From positions 744,001-808,000 of the forward strand of contig NZ_CP015840.1 of NCBI RefSeq assembly GCF_000471025.2: a stretch of DNA of 64,000 nt, in the 5' to 3' direction. This DNA is from Chlamydia gallinacea 08-1274/3. Lineage in GTDB: Bacteria; Chlamydiota; Chlamydiia; Chlamydiales; Chlamydiaceae. A program made the position numbers and the translations under genes. The notes below the pieces were generated by a model, which had not been told where the DNA came from, did not search any database, and saw only the letters and a program-made list of their open reading frames with translations. Below are positions 56,173 through 64,000 of this stretch, one piece after another. Each line of letters starts with the position of its first letter. The first letter of the stretch is position 1.

Positions 56173-58248
56173 TTGCTAGCATTTTTCTATAAGCATCAGA
56201 AAAAATTTATTGGTTTTGTGATTGTTGCAGTATGTGTGTCGGGGATAGGCATAGGCTGGGGACGCCATCCAGGAGAGTCCATAGATAAGAAGCAACGCAA
56301 GAAAATTGTTTTTACTATAGAAGGGAAGAAGTACTCCGAAAGAGAGTTTCATGCTTTTAAAAAATTTTTCATGCATGAGGCCTATCCTTTTACAGGCAAT
56401 CCTCAAGAATGGAATTTTTTAAATGAGGGTCTATTAACTGAACGATTTTTAACTAATAAATTAGGTGAGAAGTTATTTTTAAAAGTTTATTCTCAATTTC
56501 CTGCGTTTAGTAAAGAAAAAAACTATCAGGCTTATCGTCGTTTTGATACTCCTTTTATTTCTGCTGAAGAGGTATGGAAATCTTCAGCTCCGCATTTATA
56601 TGAAGCACTTACGCAATTTCAGCAAATAGACGACCCCGTGTCTCCCTCAGGATTTGCTGCACGTGTGCGTTTGTTTTTGGAGGAAAAGAAATTTCCTCAT
56701 TATATTTTAAAGCAAATGCTTGAGTATCGTAGGAAGATGTTTCATTTACCTCATGATGCGGCTCTTCTTAAAGGTAAGGACCTTCGTTTATTTGGTTATG
56801 GGAATCTGAGTGATTGGTTTGGGGATGCCTATGTATCTACAGCAGTAGAAACGTTATTACGCTTTGTAAATGAGCAAAAAAAACATATTAGTATGCCCTC
56901 AATAAAAGAAGCACAGCAAGATTTTTATGATAAAGCAAAGCAAGCATTTACAAAGCTAAGTAAGCATACCGATGTCCATCTTACTTTTGATCAGTTTGTG
57001 GCTAGCTATTTTGATTTTATTGGTGTGAGTTCTTCAGAGTTCTTTAAAATTTATAGAGAAATTCTTCTTTGCAAGCGAGCTTTTTTGCAACTAGAGGGTG
57101 GTGTAACCTTTGACTATCGTCCTTTGCAGGAATTTTTTTCTATGGGGAAAGATTCTACTTCAGTAGAAATAGTTAAACTTCCTCGAGAATATCATTTCAA
57201 AACACTTACAGATTTAGAAGCTTTTGAAGTTTATCTTCGTTTAGTTGGTGAGAGTCCTCAAGACTGCCTTGATGTCCCTCGATTTGTATTGCCGATAAAA
57301 AAAATAAAAGCAAAAGAGCCTAAACTCGTGGGGAGAAGATTCTTGCTTACTTATCAAACAATTCGTCTTCAGGATTTGGAAACTAAAGTACCTATGATTG
57401 AGGTTCATCAATGGCAGCAAAATCCTGATAATTTTCACATCTTATTGCAAGAATTTCCTAAAATTGAAACATGCACTTCGAGTAAAGATTTTCAGAATTT
57501 ACCGCCTTCGCTTGTAGAAAAAATTCATTCATTTACTCGTAAAGAAATCCTTCGTGCGTGTCCCGAAAAAATTCAAGCATGTTTGTCTCAAAGTGTAAGT
57601 AAAAATAATGAAGTGTTTTTATCTTCAGGAAAAGATAGCGTACTTGAAGGAATTCTGGATGGCAGGGAGTTGGCCGCCTTACTTATTGAGAATGAAGCTC
57701 TCGAGTTTTATACCCAAGATAAAGAGCATTATTACACATTTATTGTAGATACGTGCTTTGGTGATGAAGAGATTATTCCTTATCGTGAAGTTTTGCGTAA
57801 GGGATTAGGAAAAATTCTAGTGGATGCACATAAAGATTCTGCACATATGGATCGGGTAGTAACCGCTTTAAAGTCTCGTTATCCGGGGGTTGATGGGAAA
57901 GACTTATGGCAGAGACGCCTTTGGCATTTGGTAGAAGAACAACGATCGGGAGCATATCAAGCAGGAACTTTGCCTTGGAACTTAGATAAATCAATAAAAA
58001 TATTTACTCGAGGTGATCAGGAGCTTCCTCAGCCTTATGAGGTCCTAGCTTCTATGGAGGAGGGAGCATTATCTCAAGTAGAATTTCATGTGGAAGAAGG
58101 CCCTTTTTTCTATAAATGTCTATCCCATGAGATCTTTGGCAATCCCGCATGTATAGAAAAATTGTTCCTTGCTAAGGAGCACTTAAATGAGGAAATTCTT
58201 GTTGGCTGTATGGAACGTTTTATTGATCAGGCAAGAGGGGTTAGATAA
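56173..58248 (+). CDS. PpiD/SurA-like anchored periplasmic protein (CT283-like)
   Basis: 691 residues from a TTG with TGAGGT upstream. A single N-terminal helix (KFIGFVIVAVCVSGIGIGW) anchors it in the inner membrane. FTIEGKKYSEREFHAFKKFF and the long helical segment after it recall the SurA/PpiD N-terminal chaperone module. The C-terminal half is unlike known parvulins by eye, so prolyl isomerase activity is unsupported. It ends 1 base before gcvH, so the two are probably one transcript. Role in envelope folding is an inference. Confidence 0.68.
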   Translation: MLAFFYKHQKKFIGFVIVAVCVSGIGIGWGRHPGESIDKKQRKKIVFTIEGKKYSEREFHAFKKFFMHEAYPFTGNPQEWNFLNEGLLTERFLTNKLGEKLFLKVYSQFPAFSKEKNYQAYRRFDTPFISAEEVWKSSAPHLYEALTQFQQIDDPVSPSGFAARVRLFLEEKKFPHYILKQMLEYRRKMFHLPHDAALLKGKDLRLFGYGNLSDWFGDAYVSTAVETLLRFVNEQKKHISMPSIKEAQQDFYDKAKQAFTKLSKHTDVHLTFDQFVASYFDFIGVSSSEFFKIYREILLCKRAFLQLEGGVTFDYRPLQEFFSMGKDSTSVEIVKLPREYHFKTLTDLEAFEVYLRLVGESPQDCLDVPRFVLPIKKIKAKEPKLVGRRFLLTYQTIRLQDLETKVPMIEVHQWQQNPDNFHILLQEFPKIETCTSSKDFQNLPPSLVEKIHSFTRKEILRACPEKIQACLSQSVSKNNEVFLSSGKDSVLEGILDGRELAALLIENEALEFYTQDKEHYYTFIVDTCFGDEEIIPYREVLRKGLGKILVDAHKDSAHMDRVVTALKSRYPGVDGKDLWQRRLWHLVEEQRSGAYQAGTLPWNLDKSIKIFTRGDQELPQPYEVLASMEEGALSQVEFHVEEGPFFYKCLSHEIFGNPACIEKLFLAKEHLNEEILVGCMERFIDQARGVR

Positions 58249-58590
58249 ATGTGGTATTCTGATTATCATGTATGGATTTTACCTATTCATGACAGTATTG
58301 TTCGCTTAGGTGGAACTAAAAAAATGTGTAGTAATTTAGGTCAGATTCTTCATATTGATCTTCCTATGTTAGGAAGTTCCTGTAAGGAAGGCGAGCCCTT
58401 AGTTATCTTAGAATCTTCAAAATCAGCAGTGGAAATTTTAAGTCCGGTCTCTGGGAAGGTTATAGAAGTAAACCAAAGCCTTTTAGATGATATCCAACTT
58501 TTGAATACCTCTCCTGAAGATTTAGGGTGGTTTGTTGTTGTTGATTTAGGACAGCCGCTAAATACAGAAAACTTATCGGCTAGGGATTAA
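58249..58590 (+). CDS. gcvH: Glycine cleavage system H protein
   Basis: 113 residues, slightly short. The lipoylated lysine is Lys58 in ILESSKSAVEILSPVSGKV, matching the ES-K-A/S pattern; the acidic NTSPEDLGWFVVV tail is typical. H protein normally carries aminomethyl groups between P, T and L proteins, but no gcvP or gcvT is near. In this genus H protein may instead act as a lipoyl carrier. It starts right after the PpiD-like gene stop. Confidence 0.9.
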   Translation: MWYSDYHVWILPIHDSIVRLGGTKKMCSNLGQILHIDLPMLGSSCKEGEPLVILESSKSAVEILSPVSGKVIEVNQSLLDDIQLLNTSPEDLGWFVVVDLGQPLNTENLSARD

Positions 58591-58621
58591 TTCTTTTATT
58601 AGTTTTCTATAAAAGATAGTA

Positions 58622-59005
58622 ATGCATTTTTACAATAGTTTGTATTTATTGTTCTTAAGTAGTAAGCTTTTATCTGATAACAGAAAAATAAACGCTTGTT
58701 TTACTATGTCTTCATCTGTGAATAGTTGCGTTTCTCCTGTAATACAGGTAGCAAGTAATCAAGTTATGCCATCCAGATGTTTGAAGGGACTTTCTCTTAC
58801 CATTACATTATTGAGCTTGTTTGTGATTTCTCTTGCGGCTTACGGGCTTTTCGTTGTTCCCTTGATTTCTACGCAACTTGTCATACGAATTATTAGTGCT
58901 TCCATAACGTTAGTAGCACTAGTTTGTTCTTGTGTGCAGTATTATTTCTTTCATCATTATGGGAAATTGGTCATTGATAGTGGGAATCTTATAAACAATA
59001 GTTAA
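58622..59005 (+). CDS. Small Inc-like membrane protein
   Basis: 127 residues from ATG 58622; an ATG at 58706 (MSSSVNSC) is an alternative start that would remove 28 residues. Two hydrophobic helices (LSLTITLLSLFVISLAAYGL and IRIISASITLVALVCSC) with a short turn give the bilobed motif, and the tail is very short. A second gene of the same design follows 14 bases later. No clear ribosome site. Confidence 0.6.
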   Translation: MHFYNSLYLLFLSSKLLSDNRKINACFTMSSSVNSCVSPVIQVASNQVMPSRCLKGLSLTITLLSLFVISLAAYGLFVVPLISTQLVIRIISASITLVALVCSCVQYYFFHHYGKLVIDSGNLINNS

Positions 59006-59019
59006 AGGATAGCTGATTT

Positions 59020-59358
59020 ATGCTTGTTCATGTTCGTAGATTTCAAACTTCTTCTTCGCAATGTGAAAATACAGCGGCATTATTACGCAAATTAGAAAGA
59101 AGTTCGGAAAGAACAATAAATATAAACGTCTTTTCGAAAGCTTTTTCTGTATTTATGGCTGCTTTAGCTTTATTAGTCATGATAGTCTTTACTGTTCAAA
59201 CGGCAGTAGTTACTCCTTTAGCTTTATATACAGCAGCTTTTTTAGCTTGTTGTATTCTTATTTATATGGCGATTTTTATTGTGCAAAGCATGCTTTCATG
59301 CTCTTCTTCTCCCGTTAAATTGGCTATGGATCCAATGGAAGGTTATGAGGCACGATGA
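59020..59358 (+). CDS. Small Inc-like membrane protein, second of pair
   Basis: 112 residues. A polar N-terminus (FQTSSSQCENTAALLRKLERSS) precedes two hydrophobic helices (FSVFMAALALLVMIVFTV and LYTAAFLACCILIYMAIFIV), then a short tail ending EGYEAR. AGGAT lies about 9 bases upstream. Convergent with nqrE, 6 bases between stops. Probably co-transcribed with the gene before it. Inc identity is by topology. Confidence 0.6.
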   Translation: MLVHVRRFQTSSSQCENTAALLRKLERSSERTININVFSKAFSVFMAALALLVMIVFTVQTAVVTPLALYTAAFLACCILIYMAIFIVQSMLSCSSSPVKLAMDPMEGYEAR

Positions 59359-59364
59359 GCCGAG

Positions 59365-60153
59365 TTAATTTACTGCAGTTTTTCCTCTTTTAATAAAGGG
59401 TTTCATCTTAGGACGAGTAAGACGACTTTTCTTTAATGGAATGGTTTCTGTATCTGTAGGAATTTCTGTTATTGGGGGTATTTGTTCTTCTACGGAAACG
59501 GAAATTGTTGCAGGTTTTGCAATATCAATTCCTGTAAAGCTCATAAATGCCATGGCCATAAGGCCTGTGGTGATGAATGAGATGCCTGTGCCTTGTAGAT
59601 TTTTAGGAATATCGCAATAGGCAAATTTTTCCTTAATCGTGGCAAATAGTACAATGGCTAACCACCAGCCACATCCAGATCCTAAGGAAAAAATCATCAT
59701 GGGAATAAAAGGATAATTACGAGTAATACCGAAAAGCACGCCTCCTAATATGGCACAGTTTACAGCAATTAATGGTAAGAAGATTCCTAAGGAGAGGTAG
59801 AGATTTCGTGAAACTTTTTCTAGGAAGAGTTCTAAGATTTGTGTGAAAGCAGCGATCACGACAATAAAAATAATTAGCTCCAGAAAACCTAAATTTACAT
59901 CCGCTAGGGTTGGAGATAGCCAGGCCAAAGCACGGGGCTTAGTTATAAAAGTATGAATTAACCAATTAATGCTTCCAGTAATGGTGAGAACCAAAGCTAC
60001 GGACATGCCTAATCCATTTGCCGTTGAGACTCTTCCAGAACAAGCTAGGTAGCTACACATCCCTAAAAAATTCGAAAGAAGGATATTCTGGATAAAGGTT
60101 GCTTGTAAAAAAATACCCAAAACATTGAGCCATGTATATTCGCCTAACCACAT
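59365..60153 (-). CDS. nqrE: Na+-translocating NADH:quinone reductase subunit E
   Basis: 262 residues, about 60 more than most NqrE because of a polar C-terminal tail (IPPITEIPTDTETIPLKKSRL). Six membrane helices. Cysteines in SNFLGMCSYLAC and VNCAILGG fit the membrane 2Fe-2S site shared with NqrD. Last gene of nqrB-C-D-E on the minus strand; nqrA and nqrF are not in this window. Confidence 0.93.
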   Translation of the reverse strand: MWLGEYTWLNVLGIFLQATFIQNILLSNFLGMCSYLACSGRVSTANGLGMSVALVLTITGSINWLIHTFITKPRALAWLSPTLADVNLGFLELIIFIVVIAAFTQILELFLEKVSRNLYLSLGIFLPLIAVNCAILGGVLFGITRNYPFIPMMIFSLGSGCGWWLAIVLFATIKEKFAYCDIPKNLQGTGISFITTGLMAMAFMSFTGIDIAKPATISVSVEEQIPPITEIPTDTETIPLKKSRLTRPKMKPFIKRGKTAVN

Positions 60154-60155
60154 AC

Positions 60156-60797
60156 TTACTTTTTCACTTTTTTAGATCTCAGAATATTTATTACCCAAAT
60201 CATGGTACCTAAAAGAAAAAATGCTGAGGGAGCAAGAACCATCAAACCAAAATTCTCATAGCCATCAGGATGTATTTCCGAGGCATAAAAGCATTTAGGG
60301 ATTATGCGTATGCCGAATAAGGTTCCAAACCCAAAAACTTCTCGAATAATACTTACGAAAACTAATACCCAACCATAGCCTAATCCAGAAGCAAATCCAT
60401 CTAAAAACGCGGGAAGAGGAGGGACATTTCTTGCTAGACTTTCTGCTCTACCCATAACGATGCAGTTGGTAATAATTAATCCTACAAATACAGAAAGCAT
60501 CTTTGAAATGTTAAATAGGAAAGCTTTAAGAAATTGGTCTATAACGATAACAAACAAGCTAATGATAATTAGCTGAGTAATCATACGTACGCTGTCGGGA
60601 GTTACTTTTCTTAATAAGGAGACGAAAAAGGAAGAACATCCTGTGACAAAGCTGACCGCTAGTCCCATAGTTATGGCCGTGCTTATTGTTGTTGTTACAG
60701 CAAGAGCAGAACAGATTCCTAAAATTGCAATCAGAGGTTGATTATTGTTCCATAGAGGGTCTATGAAATAATTTTTATAAGATTTACTTGTTGTCAT
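60156..60797 (-). CDS. nqrD: Na+-translocating NADH:quinone reductase subunit D
   Basis: 213 residues from the ATG giving MTTSKSYKN; an upstream ATG at 60827 would overlap nqrC more. Six helices. Cysteines in LGICSALA and [11 protein letters not shown] fit the 2Fe-2S site shared with Nqr[21 protein letters not shown] is a family signature. It overlaps nqrC by 14 bases and precedes nqrE by 2. Confidence 0.94.
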   Translation of the reverse strand: MTTSKSYKNYFIDPLWNNNQPLIAILGICSALAVTTTISTAITMGLAVSFVTGCSSFFVSLLRKVTPDSVRMITQLIIISLFVIVIDQFLKAFLFNISKMLSVFVGLIITNCIVMGRAESLARNVPPLPAFLDGFASGLGYGWVLVFVSIIREVFGFGTLFGIRIIPKCFYASEIHPDGYENFGLMVLAPSAFFLLGTMIWVINILRSKKVKK

Positions 60798-61746
60798 AGG
60801 AATCTCTTTGGGTATGAAGCTTTGCAAAATATAACAACAGATTGCGATAAGGAGCGAGGGATTGAGAATAGGCTTCAGTTACCCCATTACATGTTAAGGT
60901 AGCTCCTGAAATGCCGTCGATCGTAGACAAAACCTTAGGGGATGTGCCATATAGAGCTTCTGCAGATCCTTTAACAACTTCCAACCCTAAAGGAGCTGTT
61001 GCTAAACTTGTATTCCCTGAGGAAGACTGCAGGAAAACTTTTTTTCCATAAAATTGCTTCTGCCATTGAGGATTTGTAATGTTTGCCCCCAATCCTGGAG
61101 TTTCTCCTTGTTGATACCATGCAGTTCCCAATACAGTGTTTCCGTCATTTTTTAGACTCAAATACCCATACATCGGTCCCCATAAGCCGAATCCCGAAAT
61201 TGGGAGAACGATGGCTTGAACAACAAGAGGATTTTTAATAATTGCTTCGGTAGTCATGGTACGTGCTTGTTCAGTATTAGATAGAATGACATAAAAAAGT
61301 AGCAATGATTGTTTTTGGAGATCCCCTTGGGGTTGTGCATCTAAAAACTCTGAGAGTTGCATGTTTTTTTCTTCAAAGGAAAAAATTTGTCCTTTCCTAT
61401 CTGTAAGCAAAGGGCGGACAAAATTTTTAGAATAGGCATCTAAGACAGAACTTGTAACTGCGGGAGGATACGCATTCACAGCTTTTAATACATGGGATTG
61501 CTTATCATAAATTGCATATTTCCACTCACCTTCTGTATAGATTTGAAACCTCCCGGAATAATCGATAACATGTGCTGCTGTTAACATTTGTTTATTACGA
61601 TCAAAGATAGCAGCACGTTCTTGAAAGGGAGAAAGGACGTAATAAACAGTAGAAAGAAGAATTCCAGATAAAAAGCTTAATAATAAAATAAAACAGATGA
61701 TGTACCAAGTTTGATTTAAATAGCTTTTAAGCTTTTTAGAAGACAT
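60784..61746 (-). CDS. nqrC: Na+-translocating NADH:quinone reductase subunit C
   Basis: 320 residues. One N-terminal helix ([22 protein letters not shown]) precedes a periplasmic domain. The FMN is bound covalently through threonine in [14 protein letters not shown], which is present. [19 protein letters not shown] is the usual FMN-binding region. It begins directly before the nqrB stop. Confidence 0.95.
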   Translation of the reverse strand: MSSKKLKSYLNQTWYIICFILLLSFLSGILLSTVYYVLSPFQERAAIFDRNKQMLTAAHVIDYSGRFQIYTEGEWKYAIYDKQSHVLKAVNAYPPAVTSSVLDAYSKNFVRPLLTDRKGQIFSFEEKNMQLSEFLDAQPQGDLQKQSLLLFYVILSNTEQARTMTTEAIIKNPLVVQAIVLPISGFGLWGPMYGYLSLKNDGNTVLGTAWYQQGETPGLGANITNPQWQKQFYGKKVFLQSSSGNTSLATAPLGLEVVKGSAEALYGTSPKVLSTIDGISGATLTCNGVTEAYSQSLAPYRNLLLYFAKLHTQRDSYDNK

Positions 61747-63258
61747 TTAAATACTCCTTTGTCGGTACTTTCTGACAGCGAAGTAATCAAACAAGGGAGC
61801 GAAAACATTTCCTAAGAGAATAGCCAACATAACTCCTTCAGGATAAGCAGGGTTGATTAATCGGATAATGATCGTCATAAAGCCAATAAAGAGTCCGTAC
61901 AACCACTTAGCTAATTTCATTGTAGGCGAAGATACGGGATCTGTAGCCATGAACACGAGGCCGAAAGCTAAACCTCCAAGGAACATATGGCGGTAAGCAG
62001 GAATGAAAAAACGAGCAGGAGCCCAAGCACCATGCTTGCCTACAACAAAAATACTAACGATTTTAAATAGCCAAGCTGTGAGGAATGCTCCTATGCCAAA
62101 GGAGAGCATGGTTCTCCAAGAAGCAATACCTGTGATAATTAAAAATATGGCGCCTAGCAAACAAGCAAAAGTTGAGGTTTCACCTAAGGCACCTAGGATA
62201 TTACCCCAAAAAAGGTTCCCAGAAGAAAATTTCTGGAATCCATAGATAACATCAGTAATAGCGTACGCAGAATCAAATTGTGTGGGAAGAAGGCCCAGCC
62301 CACCTTCACTCAAGGGAGCTGTAACAAACTCTTGTAGTTGTGCTAGAGTTAATTTATTTAGTGTGAGCCCTGGATGGGACTGAGACCATAGAGAGAATTG
62401 TGTTTGTAGTACCTGTTCCGTGGGGACATGAGACATGTGTAAAATACTTGACGCTATGGCATCGACATGAACCCTTTTAACCGTAGGGGGGGTGGAATTC
62501 AAAGTTTGTAGACATGTAGATTGTGAGAAACCATCAATTACAGACTTCCCAGCAGTGGTATTCATGGTTAGAAGGCTTGCTTTGATTTGTGTTGGATTGC
62601 TTCCTACCCACACATCTCCACTCATTTTTGCTGGGAAGGTAAAGAATAGAAACGCACGTGCAGATAATGCAGGATTGAGAATATTCATTCCTGTTCCTCC
62701 AAAGAGCTCTTTACTCACAATAACTCCAAAGGCAATGCCTAGAGCTGCCATCCAATAGGGAATAGTTGGAGGTAATGTAAGTGGGTAGAGAATCCCCGTA
62801 ACTAAAAGGCCTTCGGCTATCTTATGTTTGCGGACTATTGCAAAAAGAACTTCGCAAGCTCCTCCTACAGTGTAGCTAATGATAAGTAGGGGGAAAAAGA
62901 TTTTACATCCTGCCCAAAGAATAGAAAACACGCCAATGTCATGACAGACAAAAGTAAGGTATTTACGAAATCCCGAGATATGTAAGAATGTTTCCATTAG
63001 CTGAGGATTTCGTGAGCTGTAGATAAGGAATTGTGTTCCCGCATTCCAGATAGCAAAAAACACTGCTGGAAATAAAGCAAAGACTACGAGCATCATCCAG
63101 CGTTTAATATCTACAGCATCGCGAATAAATGGGGGGGATGAAGGAATATGAATAGGTTCAAAACAAAACGTATCAATAGCGTCTGCAACTGGAGTAAAAC
63201 GTTGAAGTTTGTCTTTTTGACAAATTTTCCAGATCGAATGAACAAATCGCTTAAGCAT
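61747..63258 (-). CDS. nqrB: Na+-translocating NADH:quinone reductase subunit B
   Basis: 503 residues, longer than the roughly 415 of Vibrio NqrB because of an inserted stretch near [20 protein letters not shown]. Membrane helices throughout, [20 protein letters not shown] and [19 protein letters not shown] are family motifs. The covalent FMN threonine is probably in [10 protein letters not shown], but my alignment is by eye. NqrB and the D/E pair form the sodium channel. First gene of the operon here. Confidence 0.95.
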   Translation of the reverse strand: MLKRFVHSIWKICQKDKLQRFTPVADAIDTFCFEPIHIPSSPPFIRDAVDIKRWMMLVVFALFPAVFFAIWNAGTQFLIYSSRNPQLMETFLHISGFRKYLTFVCHDIGVFSILWAGCKIFFPLLIISYTVGGACEVLFAIVRKHKIAEGLLVTGILYPLTLPPTIPYWMAALGIAFGVIVSKELFGGTGMNILNPALSARAFLFFTFPAKMSGDVWVGSNPTQIKASLLTMNTTAGKSVIDGFSQSTCLQTLNSTPPTVKRVHVDAIASSILHMSHVPTEQVLQTQFSLWSQSHPGLTLNKLTLAQLQEFVTAPLSEGGLGLLPTQFDSAYAITDVIYGFQKFSSGNLFWGNILGALGETSTFACLLGAIFLIITGIASWRTMLSFGIGAFLTAWLFKIVSIFVVGKHGAWAPARFFIPAYRHMFLGGLAFGLVFMATDPVSSPTMKLAKWLYGLFIGFMTIIIRLINPAYPEGVMLAILLGNVFAPLFDYFAVRKYRQRSI

Positions 63259-63339
63259 TCTATTTGAGATGGGAAATCGAGGCTTCTACACGTTCAGGAG
63301 AGTAGCAAATTAGTTGAAATTTTAGGAATAAATTTTTTT

Positions 63340-63942
63340 GTGATTTGGAAATTTTTTATATTTTTTGCGCGCTTATTCTTTCCTATTTTATGTTATGGTT
63401 GTCGCTTTCCAGGAAAAGTTCTATGTCGGCATTGCATAGAAGCATTGAGAATGCATTCAAGCACTGGGAGATGTCCTCATTGTTTTTCTTTGTTAGGACT
63501 TGAAGAGGCGTCTACGTGTGACCAATGTCTTTCTTCATTTTCCCGGAAATCTTTTCATTTATATTCTCCAGTACCAGAAGCTCTTAATTTATATTCTCAA
63601 GCTTGCAGAGGAAAAAAATTTGCTATTGGATTTTTTGCACGAGGAATACGAAAAGAGTGGGAGTGGAACCAAGTAGTGCCTACAAAGATTTTTTATATTA
63701 TCTCAAAGATATCTAAAGAATGCGTGAAAAAATTACATCAAGATACTGGAATTCCTTACCAAGGGATCCTTCCGATAAAATACTTTCTACAGAGCCTAAC
63801 AAAATATGTAAAGAAAGGACCTATTTGTATTCTTTCTGCGTATCCCTTACCCAGGGAGTGGCAAAACGTGATAGAAAGATATGCTCCTCAACCGGTTATT
63901 CTTATCAGTCTTTTTGTGGATCCTCGGGAAGGCCCGAAATAG
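63340..63942 (+). CDS. ComF-like protein lacking the phosphoribosyltransferase motif
   Basis: 200 residues with a GTG start. An N-terminal zinc-finger region has paired cysteines (CYGC, CRHC, CPHC, CDQC), as in ComF/ComFC. The following domain has the length of a phosphoribosyltransferase, but the PRPP-binding VDDVxTTG motif is absent; the matching place reads ILSAYPLPREW. RGFNQ-type sequence is also missing. Its 3' end overlaps the next gene (minus strand, 63905 on) by 38 bases. DNA-uptake role is possible but enzymatic activity is doubtful. Confidence 0.72.
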   Translation: MIWKFFIFFARLFFPILCYGCRFPGKVLCRHCIEALRMHSSTGRCPHCFSLLGLEEASTCDQCLSSFSRKSFHLYSPVPEALNLYSQACRGKKFAIGFFARGIRKEWEWNQVVPTKIFYIISKISKECVKKLHQDTGIPYQGILPIKYFLQSLTKYVKKGPICILSAYPLPREWQNVIERYAPQPVILISLFVDPREGPK

Positions 63943-64000
63943 CTACATAACCCAGAAGGCGGACTCCTTCATCAACGCATAGAGTAGCTGCCTGAATATC
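63905..64000 (-). CDS. Hypothetical protein, C-terminal end (cut by window edge)
   Basis: The minus strand is open from the right edge to a TGA at 63905-63907, reading DIQAATLCVDEGVRLLGYV then AISGLPEDPQKD. Gene order suggests a CT276-like protein. Its 3' end overlaps the ComF-like gene by 38 bases in convergent orientation. Too little is visible to assign a function. Confidence 0.6.
   Translation of the reverse strand, partial: DIQAATLCVDEGVRLLGYVAISGLPEDPQKD

Overview
This 64 kb window is chromosomal DNA from a Chlamydia species, most likely of the former Chlamydophila group (psittaci, abortus, caviae, felis or pecorum). I cannot name the species from sequence alone. The evidence is AT-rich DNA, gene order matching blocks I recall around C. 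trachomatis CT276-CT299 and CT328-CT356, a Na+-translocating NADH:quinone reductase operon, and many genes with the two-helix (bilobed) hydrophobic motif of inclusion membrane (Inc) proteins. I saw no rRNA, CRISPR array, prophage or insertion sequence.

Layout. 1-3426 is accessory: two related cysteine-containing hypothetical proteins on the minus strand, a small gene broken by a one-base frameshift, structured intergenic DNA and a tRNA-Ser(CGA). 3427-7552 holds a YyaL/DUF255 protein, a SurA-like periplasmic protein and rsmA. 7935-12041 is a minus-strand run xseA-xseB-(89 aa ORF)-dxs, followed by tpiA and secG on the plus strand. 13618-24878 is a long minus-strand block: lon, an Inc-like protein, rnz, xerC, an ABC-F ATPase, maf, a HEAT-repeat protein and lptD. 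25271-29566 carries tsaB, rpsU, dnaJ and a fused alpha-beta 2-oxoacid dehydrogenase E1. 29563-32191 has an Inc-like protein with a possible macro fold, and a shortened comEC. 32164-35000 is a hypothetical gene plus ptsH-ptsI. 34997-39725 is a minus-strand run rnc-radA-hemC and dnaX-ybaB. 39832-45607 holds a CT296-like gene, a phosphohexomutase, sodA, accD, dut and two EIIA-Ntr genes. 45706-49860 is a secreted or Inc-like cluster. 49944-59358 has mnmA, clpC, lplA, a phospholipase D-like protein, a PpiD-like protein, gcvH and two small Inc-like genes. 59365-63258 is nqrB-C-D-E. The window ends in a ComF-like gene and the 3' end of another gene.

How the genes work together. EI, HPr and two EIIA-Ntr proteins lie within 13 kb with no sugar-specific EII beside them, which suggests a regulatory phosphorelay; one EIIA is fused to a DNA-binding domain. 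LptD and two SurA/PpiD-type proteins point to outer-membrane assembly. LplA and GcvH may form a lipoate branch without the rest of the glycine cleavage system. Nqr supplies the sodium gradient. Seven candidate Inc proteins are probably host-facing. Several housekeeping enzymes look reduced: HemC lacks its third domain, ComEC lacks its hydrolase domain, the ComF-like protein lacks its PRPP motif, the YyaL protein lacks its CxxC, and EI has altered PEP-site residues.
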